This document shows, in pieces, positions 9,036 through 17,284 of a stretch of 64,000 bases of DNA. This DNA comes from Diaphorobacter ruginosibacter (GTDB taxonomy: Bacteria; Pseudomonadota; Gammaproteobacteria; Burkholderiales; Burkholderiaceae_C). The stretch spans positions 2,852,001 to 2,916,000 of the forward strand of contig NZ_CP060714.1 in the NCBI RefSeq assembly GCF_014395975.1. Reading direction: 5' to 3'. The position numbers and the translations under genes are program-made. Positions within the stretch are counted from its first letter, which is position 1. Every line of letters starts with the position of its first letter. The notes below the pieces were generated by a model. The model made no database searches. It was not told where the DNA came from and was given only the letters and a program-made list of their open reading frames with translations.

Positions 9036-9291
9036 AGACGGGCACACAAGGGAGATGGACCCAAGCCCTTACTGCTAGACAAGGACAGTGCGCAATGGAA
9101 GCAACTTATAGAAGCTGCTGAGGCACTTGCTGTGCATGGCCAGCCGCGGGGCGTCGACTCGGAAATGGGGGTGTAGCGGGCATCATTCCAAGGTTGTTGT
9201 CGATCCAGCACAACCGGGGGATCGGCTATGCGTTCAATACCGGGTACCAGGTGCTCAATGCCATCATGCAAAGCGGACCGGACTAACAGCA
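9021..9291 (+). pseudogene. Frameshifted C-terminal fragment of an unidentified protein
   Basis: Two plus-strand frames look protein-like and abut. One reads IEKARRAHKGDGPKPLLLD and ends at 9176; the next, two bases out of phase, reads PRLLSIQHNRGIGYAFNTGY and ends at 9291. They could be one C-terminus split by a small indel near 9165. No family is recognised. The fragment meets the truncated YhcG gene at about 9030, which suggests a deletion joint. Confidence 0.3.
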
Positions 9292-9310
9292 ATGGCACAC
9301 GCTATATCCC

Positions 9311-9523
9311 ATGGCTGTCAAAGCCTCTGAACTGGAAGCGGAGTTCACTGAGGAGCAGAGGCAGCGCTACGCCGACTGGAGGCAACGCATCATCGACAAG
9401 GTGAACACAGGTGACGAGACTCATCTGCGGCCAGCGCATTATGACGCCATACTCAGTATGCTGTTCCCCGCACTGGCACCACGCCTTGCCCATGGGTATG
9501 GCTTAAACAAGCAATCCCAATAG
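9311..9523 (+). CDS. Small hypothetical protein, possibly a fragment
   Basis: 70 residues (MAVKASELEAEFTEEQRQRY...), acidic and helical in the first half, with no family that I recognise. It follows the previous fragment by 19 bases, as if both once belonged to an operon. There is no strong ribosome binding site. It could be a genuine small gene or a relic. The 163 bp after it, to the Vsr gene, hold nothing recognisable. Confidence 0.35.
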   Translation: MAVKASELEAEFTEEQRQRYADWRQRIIDKVNTGDETHLRPAHYDAILSMLFPALAPRLAHGYGLNKQSQ

Positions 9524-9686
9524 CCTCGCAGCAATTGCTCCAAAATCCGAAAAGCTGTAAGGCATCCAAGCGGGACACATTAAATCACCAGCGCTTGGTG
9601 ACCTTCAGCTAGCCCCTCGAAGAGCCGCGTCCTGCCCCGCTTGGCTCCACGATTGGCTCAAATAGCGAACATGATTCCGACACGCA

Positions 9687-10211
9687 TCATGAACGCTCAG
9701 TATCGGCCGGCGATGTCTCGTGCGGGCTTGTGCCACACAACGGAGCCATATGCTTGGCAAGTACTTGAGTCACCCGCTCCACCACAATCGATGGCTCAGC
9801 CATCTCATGCTCCCATATTCGTATAACAGTCCAACCAGCAGCTTCAAGCGCCTTGTTGGCACGCTCATCGCGGATGATATTTTTAGAGAGCTTCTCTCTC
9901 CAGAATGCTGCGTTTGTTTTTGGCATTTTTGAATGCCGTGGACATCCATGCCAAAAACATCCGTCGACGAAAACCGCAACTTTTGGCGCACGAAAAATGA
10001 AATCAGGCCTGATCAAAACACGAATTTTCTTGCCTTCTGCAAGGCCAGACTCCACACTCCAAGGCTTCAATTGAACCTGCCGCCTCCATCCGCTGACCCG
10101 GGCCGATTTGAATGCAGCCGCAAGTCTAATCTCAGTCGACTTGTTGTTTCGACCTCGAATCAATCCCATGACCTCAGAACGCTTGATCTTGTCAAATACG
10201 TCAGCCATCAC
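9687..10211 (-). CDS. vsr: Very short patch repair (Vsr) endonuclease, last gene of the defence operon
   Basis: 174 residues. Vsr motifs are clear: an N-terminal DKIKRSEVMGLIRGRNNKST, IRPDFIF (catalytic Asp near residue 70), VDGCFWHGCPRHSK with zinc and active-site His/Cys, and FWREKLSKNIIRD. Vsr enzymes nick next to T:G mismatches arising from deamination of 5-methylcytosine; they normally accompany C5 methyltransferases. This one is encoded 49 bp downstream of the DUF4420 gene in the same operon as a C5 methyltransferase, which fits repair of methylation damage. It could alternatively be a nicking effector. The C-terminus extends about 25 residues beyond the core. Confidence 0.9.
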   Translation of the reverse strand: MMADVFDKIKRSEVMGLIRGRNNKSTEIRLAAAFKSARVSGWRRQVQLKPWSVESGLAEGKKIRVLIRPDFIFRAPKVAVFVDGCFWHGCPRHSKMPKTNAAFWREKLSKNIIRDERANKALEAAGWTVIRIWEHEMAEPSIVVERVTQVLAKHMAPLCGTSPHETSPADTERS

Positions 10212-10260
10212 AGATTACAACTTCACCAAAGTGAATCTTCAGGGGATTGCAATGCTTTTG

Positions 10261-11301
10261 TCAGTTTTTCAACAGACTTCCGCATGCCTTCGGATTATCT
10301 GCCACAAGCCAATTTTTCGCTACGTCCAGCCTCAAGCCATACTTGATATCATGGATACCCGCCACCAGTCCCCCGACAATTGACGAGGGGATGAGCCTAG
10401 GAAATCCTTCCTCCACTCGATAAAGGCCTTGACCACGGATTCGGAACCTCAGCTTCTGGTATTGTTCGATATCGGACTCCTGGAAATCAGCGGCTGCCAG
10501 CATTCCTTCGAACTGGGCTTGCGCCTCATATTCAGTCTTTAATGTCTCCCGCAGTTCAGCGACCAGACTCGGAAGTGACTCAGCACCGCCAGCCTCCTCT
10601 CTGATCAATAAGCTGAATAGGAAGAGCGTCGTACCCTCAAGGGCCAACAGCTGCTCAAGCCCATTGACCTGATGGCTCTCATCAGCCCTTGAACTGGTTT
10701 TCACCTCTATGGATAAGCCTTCGGCCTCAAAATCATTCCTTGAGCCAAGCGGGCCCCTCCACATGGACACCCCCTTCTCTATGCCGAGCTGAGGAATGAG
10801 CCACTCCTTCAAGAACCAGAGCTCACCAAATAGCCCAATCTGCTTTTCCTTTGAAAGCAATTTCTGCGGAGCATCTGACCAGAATTTTCGCCATTTTACC
10901 AAGATGCCTTGAATGAGCCTGATGCGCCGGATGGTGGCCCCCTTGTGCAAGGCATCGATAATTTCCGCAGCGATGACGTCCAATATTTGGTGACCTTCGT
11001 GGTCTAAGCAGGCAATTTCCACGAACACCTCGTTTGGTCTCGCCGTGTCCACTTTCAGCTCCAAGGTCTGGACCCGGACACCTCGACTTATACGCTCAGC
11101 CAGAGCATCTTGCTCTCCAGCCGGGATGCGAACCAAGATGGAACGATTTCCAGTCGCGTCCACGGCTATGTATACCTCGCAGCTGCTATCAGGCTGAGCA
11201 AGGCGGGCAATGAGCCGTTCGGGAGCAGGAACCTCAGATGCCAATAGATCCCAGCGGAAGTCCACTACGCTGCCCATGGCACTCAGATCAACTGTGTCCA
11301 T
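10261..11301 (-). CDS. PD-(D/E)XK motif protein, DUF4420 family
   Basis: 346 residues of the DUF4420 (PF14390) type. The nuclease motif is visible: E160 in GLFGELWFL, D190 in GSRNDFEAEG and the pair E199/K201 in LSIEVKTSS, as in restriction-endonuclease folds. It is therefore the likely DNA-cleaving subunit of the operon. Its start overlaps the end of the Z1 gene by 19 bases; a second ATG at 11277 would remove the overlap. No strong ribosome binding site favours either. Family members are typically encoded beside Z1-domain and GHKL ATPase genes, as here. Confidence 0.85.
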   Translation of the reverse strand: MDTVDLSAMGSVVDFRWDLLASEVPAPERLIARLAQPDSSCEVYIAVDATGNRSILVRIPAGEQDALAERISRGVRVQTLELKVDTARPNEVFVEIACLDHEGHQILDVIAAEIIDALHKGATIRRIRLIQGILVKWRKFWSDAPQKLLSKEKQIGLFGELWFLKEWLIPQLGIEKGVSMWRGPLGSRNDFEAEGLSIEVKTSSRADESHQVNGLEQLLALEGTTLFLFSLLIREEAGGAESLPSLVAELRETLKTEYEAQAQFEGMLAAADFQESDIEQYQKLRFRIRGQGLYRVEEGFPRLIPSSIVGGLVAGIHDIKYGLRLDVAKNWLVADNPKACGSLLKN

Positions 11302-13964
11302 TTCGCTGTGCCCTGTACATACGAACTACTAGGCCTGTCTTTTGCCGCACCGGGGAAAGAAACCGCAAAGCCAATCAGGTCACGAGCCTCTCCACCATCA
11401 GGGTTTGCAAATAGTGGTGCGCGCGCGCTGCCAGGTGCTGGCGATGAGTTCTCGTCATATCCAGAATATCGACTAATGGGATAGAGAATCAAAAGTCCTG
11501 AACTTGAATCCCGGACCATTCGAGCAGCACGATTGAGCGATTTAGGCCCTCCTTGAGTCATCAACAACTCTGCAGCCTTGACTTGCTCCACTGTCAAGCC
11601 GAAAGCCTCATCACCTGCCGTCGTAACAACACCCAACGAATTCGATCCCTTTATCCTCGTTCGTGCAATGTTGTGCACAAAGCCGACAGATTCTGGAAGC
11701 CACTTAACAGAGCCCAGTTTCGGACTCATTGTCTCGCGACCTCGTATGACCACCGTCCAATTGACCAAGCCTCCATGATGATTCTGCTCCTCAATCCAAT
11801 CGGCCATCAAGCGTGGCACGCATCCCGAATCCGTGAATTCGAAATCAAAGGCACGTAAAAACTCAACCACTGGTGCGGCCCCGACATCGCTCCACATAGG
11901 TGCGTATTCCTTACCTTCCAATCGCACAGGCTGGCCGATTTTCTGAATTAATTCAATGGCTGCCAAGCGGTTTCGCTCACACATCAAACCCAAACGAACC
12001 AAGTCCTGGAGAGGAAAATGAATTGTCTGCTCCAACTGTAGCGAATAGCTCTCGCTCTCGACGGTGACGGTTGTCGAGCGCTGTTTGATGCTCCCCGTGA
12101 CCTTCATCGCAGGATGCCGGAGAATCCGCATTCCAACATCCTTGGGGGTTATTCCAGGCACCTGCTGATATATCTGCATATCTTCGCGGAGCCTATGTTC
12201 GACGAGTGCCAAATCCGCGAACCAGCCTAGCAACTCTCCGGTTGAATATATGCGTGTAAGGTCATGATAGCCGAGGCGGTATCCATACCAGCGAGCCATC
12301 TGCAAAAGGGTGTCATACTGGAGCGACCGACGCGCGAAATAGCTGACAAGTAAACCTTCCAGTGTGAGCCCACGGGAGAGCTTGTTACCACCTATCGCAA
12401 TCGCCTTGAGGGAAGGCTCCTTCTCATAATCAAGTACGTCCCCCGCGGCAGAGTTCACCTCGCGGACTTCCACGGCCTCCATGAATTTCCCGATATGCGG
12501 CACGAGATCCTCAAATTTATGCAAAGGACTGCCATTCACCCTGCCCGAAGTGGTTACAAAGTCCTCATCCCAGAACTTCTGGAATCTATCGAGAAGTCCA
12601 CCTTTTCTATCGTAACGCCATTCATCCTTCAATTCACGCCAATGCTCTTCAATTACAGCTCTCATCGGGCCCTGCTTGAGATTCAAGTGAGTGGTATGCA
12701 CAAGCATGGTGCAAGGTGCATCTACCTCTCCACGCAGAGCCCTAGCCGCTCCCCCCAATACGAACGCAACCATGGCCTCATCCATGGAGTCAGTCAGCTC
12801 GCCGTCATCCAGCAACGCCGCAATTTGCTCTACCTCAACGGGACGTAGGACTGGCAGACCGAAGACTTTCTCATCGTTGCCGGGGTCAAACCTCCCAAAA
12901 AACTCCTCCGTCCCAAAATATCCTTTTGGTTTTGGCAAGTCTATGAAAAAATCTTTTGGATAAAGATCAAGACCAGCCACCGGATCGTATTGCTCATGTG
13001 GGATTAATATATTGGCAAAAGGAGTCGCCGTATAGCCGATATATGCACGTTTGGAGAAAATGAGCAAGAGTTCGCGAATCAAGCCGTTGATGACTGCCGG
13101 CGACGTATAATCCGGATCCTCCGGATCATAAGTCTCCTCGGTCTGGATTGAACCCCGACTATCGACGCTCGCTTGATCAGCCTCATCATCAATGAAAAGT
13201 GCTGGCAGGTTTTTTTTAGCCCCGCTAGGTGCTGTTATCAGCCACTGCTTGAGTCTCTTCAGAACCGCCGGATTTTTCTTGACCACGAGAAGAACTGGCT
13301 CAGATCCTTGCAAAGCTGCATGACTAGCACGACCTGGCTCAAAATCCCCGTCAAAGTCGTCGCTGGTGAACTTGTGCCACTGCTTGCCTGAAGGTGGTAA
13401 TGGCACTGCATCATGTGGATTGTTCGAGTAGCCAGTAAGTTCCTTGCTTAATCGGATCTGGGTCTGGCGACGCAGCCCATTATCGACACCGGACATGACG
13501 ATGATGAGGCGGTACCCTGCATCAGCGGCTTTTGCAATCACTGCGGCGAAATTCGCCGTTTTTCCACTCTGCACATACCCAAGGACAAGTCCCCTGACAT
13601 CAAATTCAGCAGTGCCGGGCGGACGAAGCTGTCGAAGCACCGTGTCAGATGCATCATCAAGAGATGCAACAGAATCTCGGGGACGATTCTTCACGCCTAG
13701 CAAGTAGCTTCTCAAGGTCGGCCAGTAGTACCACTCATCTCTGTCGACCCCATCGAGCCAGTCCGCGGAGTCTGCAGCCGTGGCAATCACCTTGGCTTTC
13801 TCAAAGGTCCGATTGCTTTCTTTCTCCAGTTCTTTTGCCACCCACTCGCGAAACTCTTCCGGTATAAGGGGATTGGCGAGAACATCGCTGGGCATATGCC
13901 CCATCGAAATAAGGAATCGCGCCGTGCGAAGAGCATTTTCTTGCTGAATGGAATGGGTACTCAA
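11283..13964 (-). CDS. Z1-domain P-loop ATPase/helicase-like protein
   Basis: 893 residues. It carries the Z1 domain (PF10593) of superfamily-2-like ATPases: Walker A GYVQSGKT at residues 129-136, Walker B with FIDDEAD at 257-263, SKRAYIGYTATPFAN typical of helicase motif III, and the late GGNKLSRGLTLEGL and QMARWYGYR segments. The predicted role is ATP-driven DNA translocation or remodelling in a restriction complex. Its ATG overlaps the stop of the GHKL gene by four bases, so the two are probably made in fixed ratio. The length is normal for the family and no frame damage is seen. Confidence 0.88.
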   Translation of the reverse strand: MSTHSIQQENALRTARFLISMGHMPSDVLANPLIPEEFREWVAKELEKESNRTFEKAKVIATAADSADWLDGVDRDEWYYWPTLRSYLLGVKNRPRDSVASLDDASDTVLRQLRPPGTAEFDVRGLVLGYVQSGKTANFAAVIAKAADAGYRLIIVMSGVDNGLRRQTQIRLSKELTGYSNNPHDAVPLPPSGKQWHKFTSDDFDGDFEPGRASHAALQGSEPVLLVVKKNPAVLKRLKQWLITAPSGAKKNLPALFIDDEADQASVDSRGSIQTEETYDPEDPDYTSPAVINGLIRELLLIFSKRAYIGYTATPFANILIPHEQYDPVAGLDLYPKDFFIDLPKPKGYFGTEEFFGRFDPGNDEKVFGLPVLRPVEVEQIAALLDDGELTDSMDEAMVAFVLGGAARALRGEVDAPCTMLVHTTHLNLKQGPMRAVIEEHWRELKDEWRYDRKGGLLDRFQKFWDEDFVTTSGRVNGSPLHKFEDLVPHIGKFMEAVEVREVNSAAGDVLDYEKEPSLKAIAIGGNKLSRGLTLEGLLVSYFARRSLQYDTLLQMARWYGYRLGYHDLTRIYSTGELLGWFADLALVEHRLREDMQIYQQVPGITPKDVGMRILRHPAMKVTGSIKQRSTTVTVESESYSLQLEQTIHFPLQDLVRLGLMCERNRLAAIELIQKIGQPVRLEGKEYAPMWSDVGAAPVVEFLRAFDFEFTDSGCVPRLMADWIEEQNHHGGLVNWTVVIRGRETMSPKLGSVKWLPESVGFVHNIARTRIKGSNSLGVVTTAGDEAFGLTVEQVKAAELLMTQGGPKSLNRAARMVRDSSSGLLILYPISRYSGYDENSSPAPGSARAPLFANPDGGEARDLIGFAVSFPGAAKDRPSSSYVQGTAKWTQLI

Positions 13965-15325
13965 AATTGGCTCTCCAACTTGGTGCGTGCACGGGCAATT
14001 GCATTTTCAACCGCAGCTATCTCTGAAGCTTCTGCCACTTGTATGAGCAGGTCGGCCACCATGTCAAGCTCTTGACGGGTCGCTCGCCGTTTGGGCATCT
14101 TCGGAGAGGGTCCATCAACGAGCGGCAGAGCAGACGGAATTGAAGGATGAGATGTCCGGGCAACTTGGCCACCAAGGCCGGCGGGGACAGAGACGGGTCC
14201 GGCAACAGGCTGCGGCTTCCTAGTGTTCCCTGTCCGATAGATATCCTCAGCCATCTTTACAGCGGGCTTGGTCCATCTTTCGATTTCCGCTCGTATTTCG
14301 GATGGCAGTGCAACACGCATCTTGGGCACGTTGATTTCAAATTCCTCATCCAACTTGGGATTGAATGAAACAGCTATCCGCGATAACTTGCGATGCTCAT
14401 CGACCACCCTCAGACCACACCATCCACCACTCTGAATCATGCGATCCGCACGATAGATGTAAAATCCCTGCTGCATATTCCACTTCCTCGGACCTGCAGA
14501 TCTAATATGCGCCTCCTTGGTGGAGAACTTTGCTTCTGGAGGAAGAACATACGGCTCAACGATGACTACGGACCGCCCTTTGGAACCATCGACGGGGAAT
14601 GCGTTCGACTCCAACACTTTTGTCTCGACCTCGCTCCTCGCGAAAGGATCCCATGGAACAAGCTTGTTCTCATTCACGTAGATAGCGAGCCTCTTGCCAC
14701 GGACTTCTCCAGCCAGAAATCGATGGAAGACCATGGAGGCATGTTCCTCCATTTCACGAGTCACGGCGAAAAGATGTTTCTTCGCATGCTCACCACTTGG
14801 ATACTTATACCCCAGTATCCGGTCCAGCCGCTCCCAGATGACTACAGTTCCCGTAGTTTCCTTGAGATGAGATAGCGCCTGGGGAGGGAGGGTACTGGTT
14901 TTCACCGGAAGAATTTCCCAGCGATTTATCGCCTCGACATGCTCGACATCCCAACAGTATGCGGTGATATCAGCCCGATTTGGATTTCGGCGGGTAGCGA
15001 CCGTCAGCCTTAGACACTGGCTAAGAGATGCCGTCTTCAATCCCAAGCCGAACTTTCCCAAATCAGCATCATCATAGTCGCGCTCGGAGCCGAAACGAAG
15101 CGCCTCTCTTAATTGCTCGGGCGACATCCCTTCGCCGTTATCTGCAATCGTTACCGTCGTCGCGGCCCCTAGCCAGTCGACATTCACTCTCACGGTGCTG
15201 GCTTTGGCCTCGATGGAGTTATCTATCAGGTCTGCGACGGCCGCCGCAAACTCATAACCTAAATCCCGCTGTGAACGAATCATCCGCCTTGCGCTTGGAA
15301 TGACTTCCAGACCATTTGCAGCCAA
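13961..15325 (-). CDS. GHKL ATPase of the MORC/MutL-like restriction-system type
   Basis: 454 residues. The Bergerat fold is complete: N-box ADLIDNSIEAKAS (about 31-43), G1 box IADNGEGMS (60-68), G2 box GKFGLGLKTAS (90-100) and a later TGTVVIWE strand. An S5-like second domain follows, then a poorly conserved linker and a helical C-terminus. GHKL ATPases of this type dimerise on ATP binding and act as clamps; the group found beside methyltransferases is considered ancestral to eukaryotic MORC proteins. It starts 21 bp downstream of the methyltransferase gene and is translationally coupled to the Z1 gene. Confidence 0.88.
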   Translation of the reverse strand: MAANGLEVIPSARRMIRSQRDLGYEFAAAVADLIDNSIEAKASTVRVNVDWLGAATTVTIADNGEGMSPEQLREALRFGSERDYDDADLGKFGLGLKTASLSQCLRLTVATRRNPNRADITAYCWDVEHVEAINRWEILPVKTSTLPPQALSHLKETTGTVVIWERLDRILGYKYPSGEHAKKHLFAVTREMEEHASMVFHRFLAGEVRGKRLAIYVNENKLVPWDPFARSEVETKVLESNAFPVDGSKGRSVVIVEPYVLPPEAKFSTKEAHIRSAGPRKWNMQQGFYIYRADRMIQSGGWCGLRVVDEHRKLSRIAVSFNPKLDEEFEINVPKMRVALPSEIRAEIERWTKPAVKMAEDIYRTGNTRKPQPVAGPVSVPAGLGGQVARTSHPSIPSALPLVDGPSPKMPKRRATRQELDMVADLLIQVAEASEIAAVENAIARARTKLESQF

Positions 15326-15346
15326 AGTGCTCCCCTTTTTTATATG

Positions 15347-16981
15347 CTAGAGATTGTGACTTATTGCCCCTGCCATGACCGCAGCAGAGCAATAGTACTC
15401 ATCTTCGGATAGATGGCCCTCGTCAAACCGTTTCCTTGCTTCGATCGCGATGGGAATGAGCTCCACAGGCCAACCACTTCTTACATAGACTGGCTCCAAC
15501 ACATGACTGATTCCTCTTTTCGGTCCTGGACTCAGTACCCGTCCGCTGTCAGCCGCAGCGTCAGGGTGCAAATTGGGATGGAGGAAGCCCACGGCCCACC
15601 AAGCATGCAGAAAGTCGGCTTTAGAAAGACTGGAAAGAGGCTTCAAAAACAAGGATTCAACAAATACTTCGAGTTGCTCTATAGCTGCTTGTCGGTCCGA
15701 GGGGAGCTTTGCTACAGCTTTGGGAGCAACCATGTCGCTGTCCACCGCAGCCATCACATACTCTTTAACAGCCAAGCCCATCGCTTGGCCGACCAGCGGA
15801 GGGACAGCATTGCCGACCTGCGCAAACGAGTGAGTGGGGGCCCTAGGAAGAATGAATGTATCTGGAAAGCTTTGGATGCGGGCCGCTTCTCGTGGCGAAA
15901 GGGAACGACACTGGACCGGATGTATGAACATGAGTCCATCCTTCTTCAGATGCGCAACAATGGTCGAGCACAATTCGTCGCGATGCTGCTTCGTGTACCG
16001 ATCCTTGAAGTTTTCTCGGTCATATGGGAACTCCATCTCTTCCCCACGCCCAATAGCCTGCTTGCTGTTCTCCCCTTCTCTCAGACGCATGAAGTCGCGC
16101 AGATCTCTCTGACTGTGGGGCCTCGCAGTGTGTGCGGTTAGCACATTCGCCTTGTTTGCAAGCAGCACCTTATCGATATATCGCTTGCCATACTTCTTGA
16201 TATGTGCCTTGCGGAGCTCCGGTTCGTAGAGACGATGAAACCTATCATCGCCCGGCATGATGTGCGGAAGATCCCCTATGGCCTCACCAAGAGTGACAGG
16301 TGGCAGCAGCCCTCCCTCAACAGGCTCTTCGATACCTGCATGGGTGTGCTTGATATACCGGTCCGGTATGAAGAGAGGCAGTTCCCTACGCGTCCCGATG
16401 AAGAGTTGGCGGACACGCTTTTGCGGCACACCAAAACGCCAAGCTTCCACTTCATAAGGAATGACGCGGTACCCTAGCTCACGGCTCTCAACTTGAACCT
16501 TGGTGAAGAACTCCCCACCGGCGGCTGACCTGAGACCGGGCACGTTCTCCATGATGAAGACTTTCGGTTGGTAGTACTTCACGTACCGGAGGAACTCCTG
16601 ATATAGATCCCGACGAGGGTCATGAATCAAACGGTCTCCATGATTAGCCCCGTCGACTTGACGCGCTTTAGAGAAGCCTTGGCAGGGAGGTCCACCAACG
16701 ATGAGATCCACCCGCTCCGGCGCGATGAGCTTGTCCAAATCCTCCGGCCGGAAGGACGTGAGGTCTTTGACCAAGGCATGTGGCACGTTCGGATAGTTGG
16801 CCTTGAAGGTATCGATTGCTGGCGCATTGAAATCTATTGCAGCAAGGCACCTCAACCCAGCCCAGTTCAACCCTAATGAAAACCCACCGCACCCGCAGAA
16901 CAAGTCCACATATGTCAGCGGGGCTTGACTTTCCGTGTCAGCGCTCACAGGCACAGCGGAGGACGATTTTTGTTTGCTCAT
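15347..16981 (-). CDS. DNA (cytosine-5) methyltransferase
   Basis: 544 residues with all C5-methyltransferase motifs in order: I YVDLFCGCGGFSLGL (24-38), IV GGPPCQGFS with catalytic Cys100, VI MENVPG (144-149), VIII GVPQKRVRQ (184-192) and X VGNAVPP (389-395). The target-recognition region (about 205-345) is the specificity determinant; the methylated site cannot be read from it. A C-terminal extension of about 145 residues after motif X is unusual for simple Dcm-like enzymes. It is the first gene of the operon and would protect host DNA from the downstream nuclease module. Confidence 0.93.
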   Translation of the reverse strand: MSKQKSSSAVPVSADTESQAPLTYVDLFCGCGGFSLGLNWAGLRCLAAIDFNAPAIDTFKANYPNVPHALVKDLTSFRPEDLDKLIAPERVDLIVGGPPCQGFSKARQVDGANHGDRLIHDPRRDLYQEFLRYVKYYQPKVFIMENVPGLRSAAGGEFFTKVQVESRELGYRVIPYEVEAWRFGVPQKRVRQLFIGTRRELPLFIPDRYIKHTHAGIEEPVEGGLLPPVTLGEAIGDLPHIMPGDDRFHRLYEPELRKAHIKKYGKRYIDKVLLANKANVLTAHTARPHSQRDLRDFMRLREGENSKQAIGRGEEMEFPYDRENFKDRYTKQHRDELCSTIVAHLKKDGLMFIHPVQCRSLSPREAARIQSFPDTFILPRAPTHSFAQVGNAVPPLVGQAMGLAVKEYVMAAVDSDMVAPKAVAKLPSDRQAAIEQLEVFVESLFLKPLSSLSKADFLHAWWAVGFLHPNLHPDAAADSGRVLSPGPKRGISHVLEPVYVRSGWPVELIPIAIEARKRFDEGHLSEDEYYCSAAVMAGAISHNL

Positions 16982-17284
16982 AATATGGAATTCACCTGCA
17001 TTTTTGCATTCGACACATTCTTGGAGCCACCCTCTACGGCGTTATCACAGATGCACCGCCTCCTACACCTTTCACAGCCGCGGAACACTGACGACCTCAA
17101 CTGCTGGAGGGCAACTCAAGTCGATACCAGAGTGCCTTGAAATATTGTGCCATTTTGCGAGCCGGATATATACAAATTGTTTCGATGCAAATGACAGAAA
17201 AAGCGCTGCCGGAACAAGCTCGGAAGCAAAGCCGAATGCTCTTTGAAAAAAATGATATGCAAAGATCCACATAAGGAGCCGCCG
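16982..17284. other. AT-rich intergenic region upstream of the defence operon
   Basis: About 300 bp between the methyltransferase start and the end of the integrase gene. It is AT-rich, with GGATATATACAAATTG near 17163, and contains no convincing gene. The operon promoter must lie here or just downstream, but I cannot assign a -35/-10 pair with confidence, and no separate controller (C-protein) gene is present. Confidence 0.5.

Noticed and set aside
9687..16981. DISARM or BREX system
   Set aside because: DISARM needs a DUF1998 protein and a DrmA-type helicase, BREX needs PglZ and BrxC; none is present. The Z1/GHKL/DUF4420 set is a different type.
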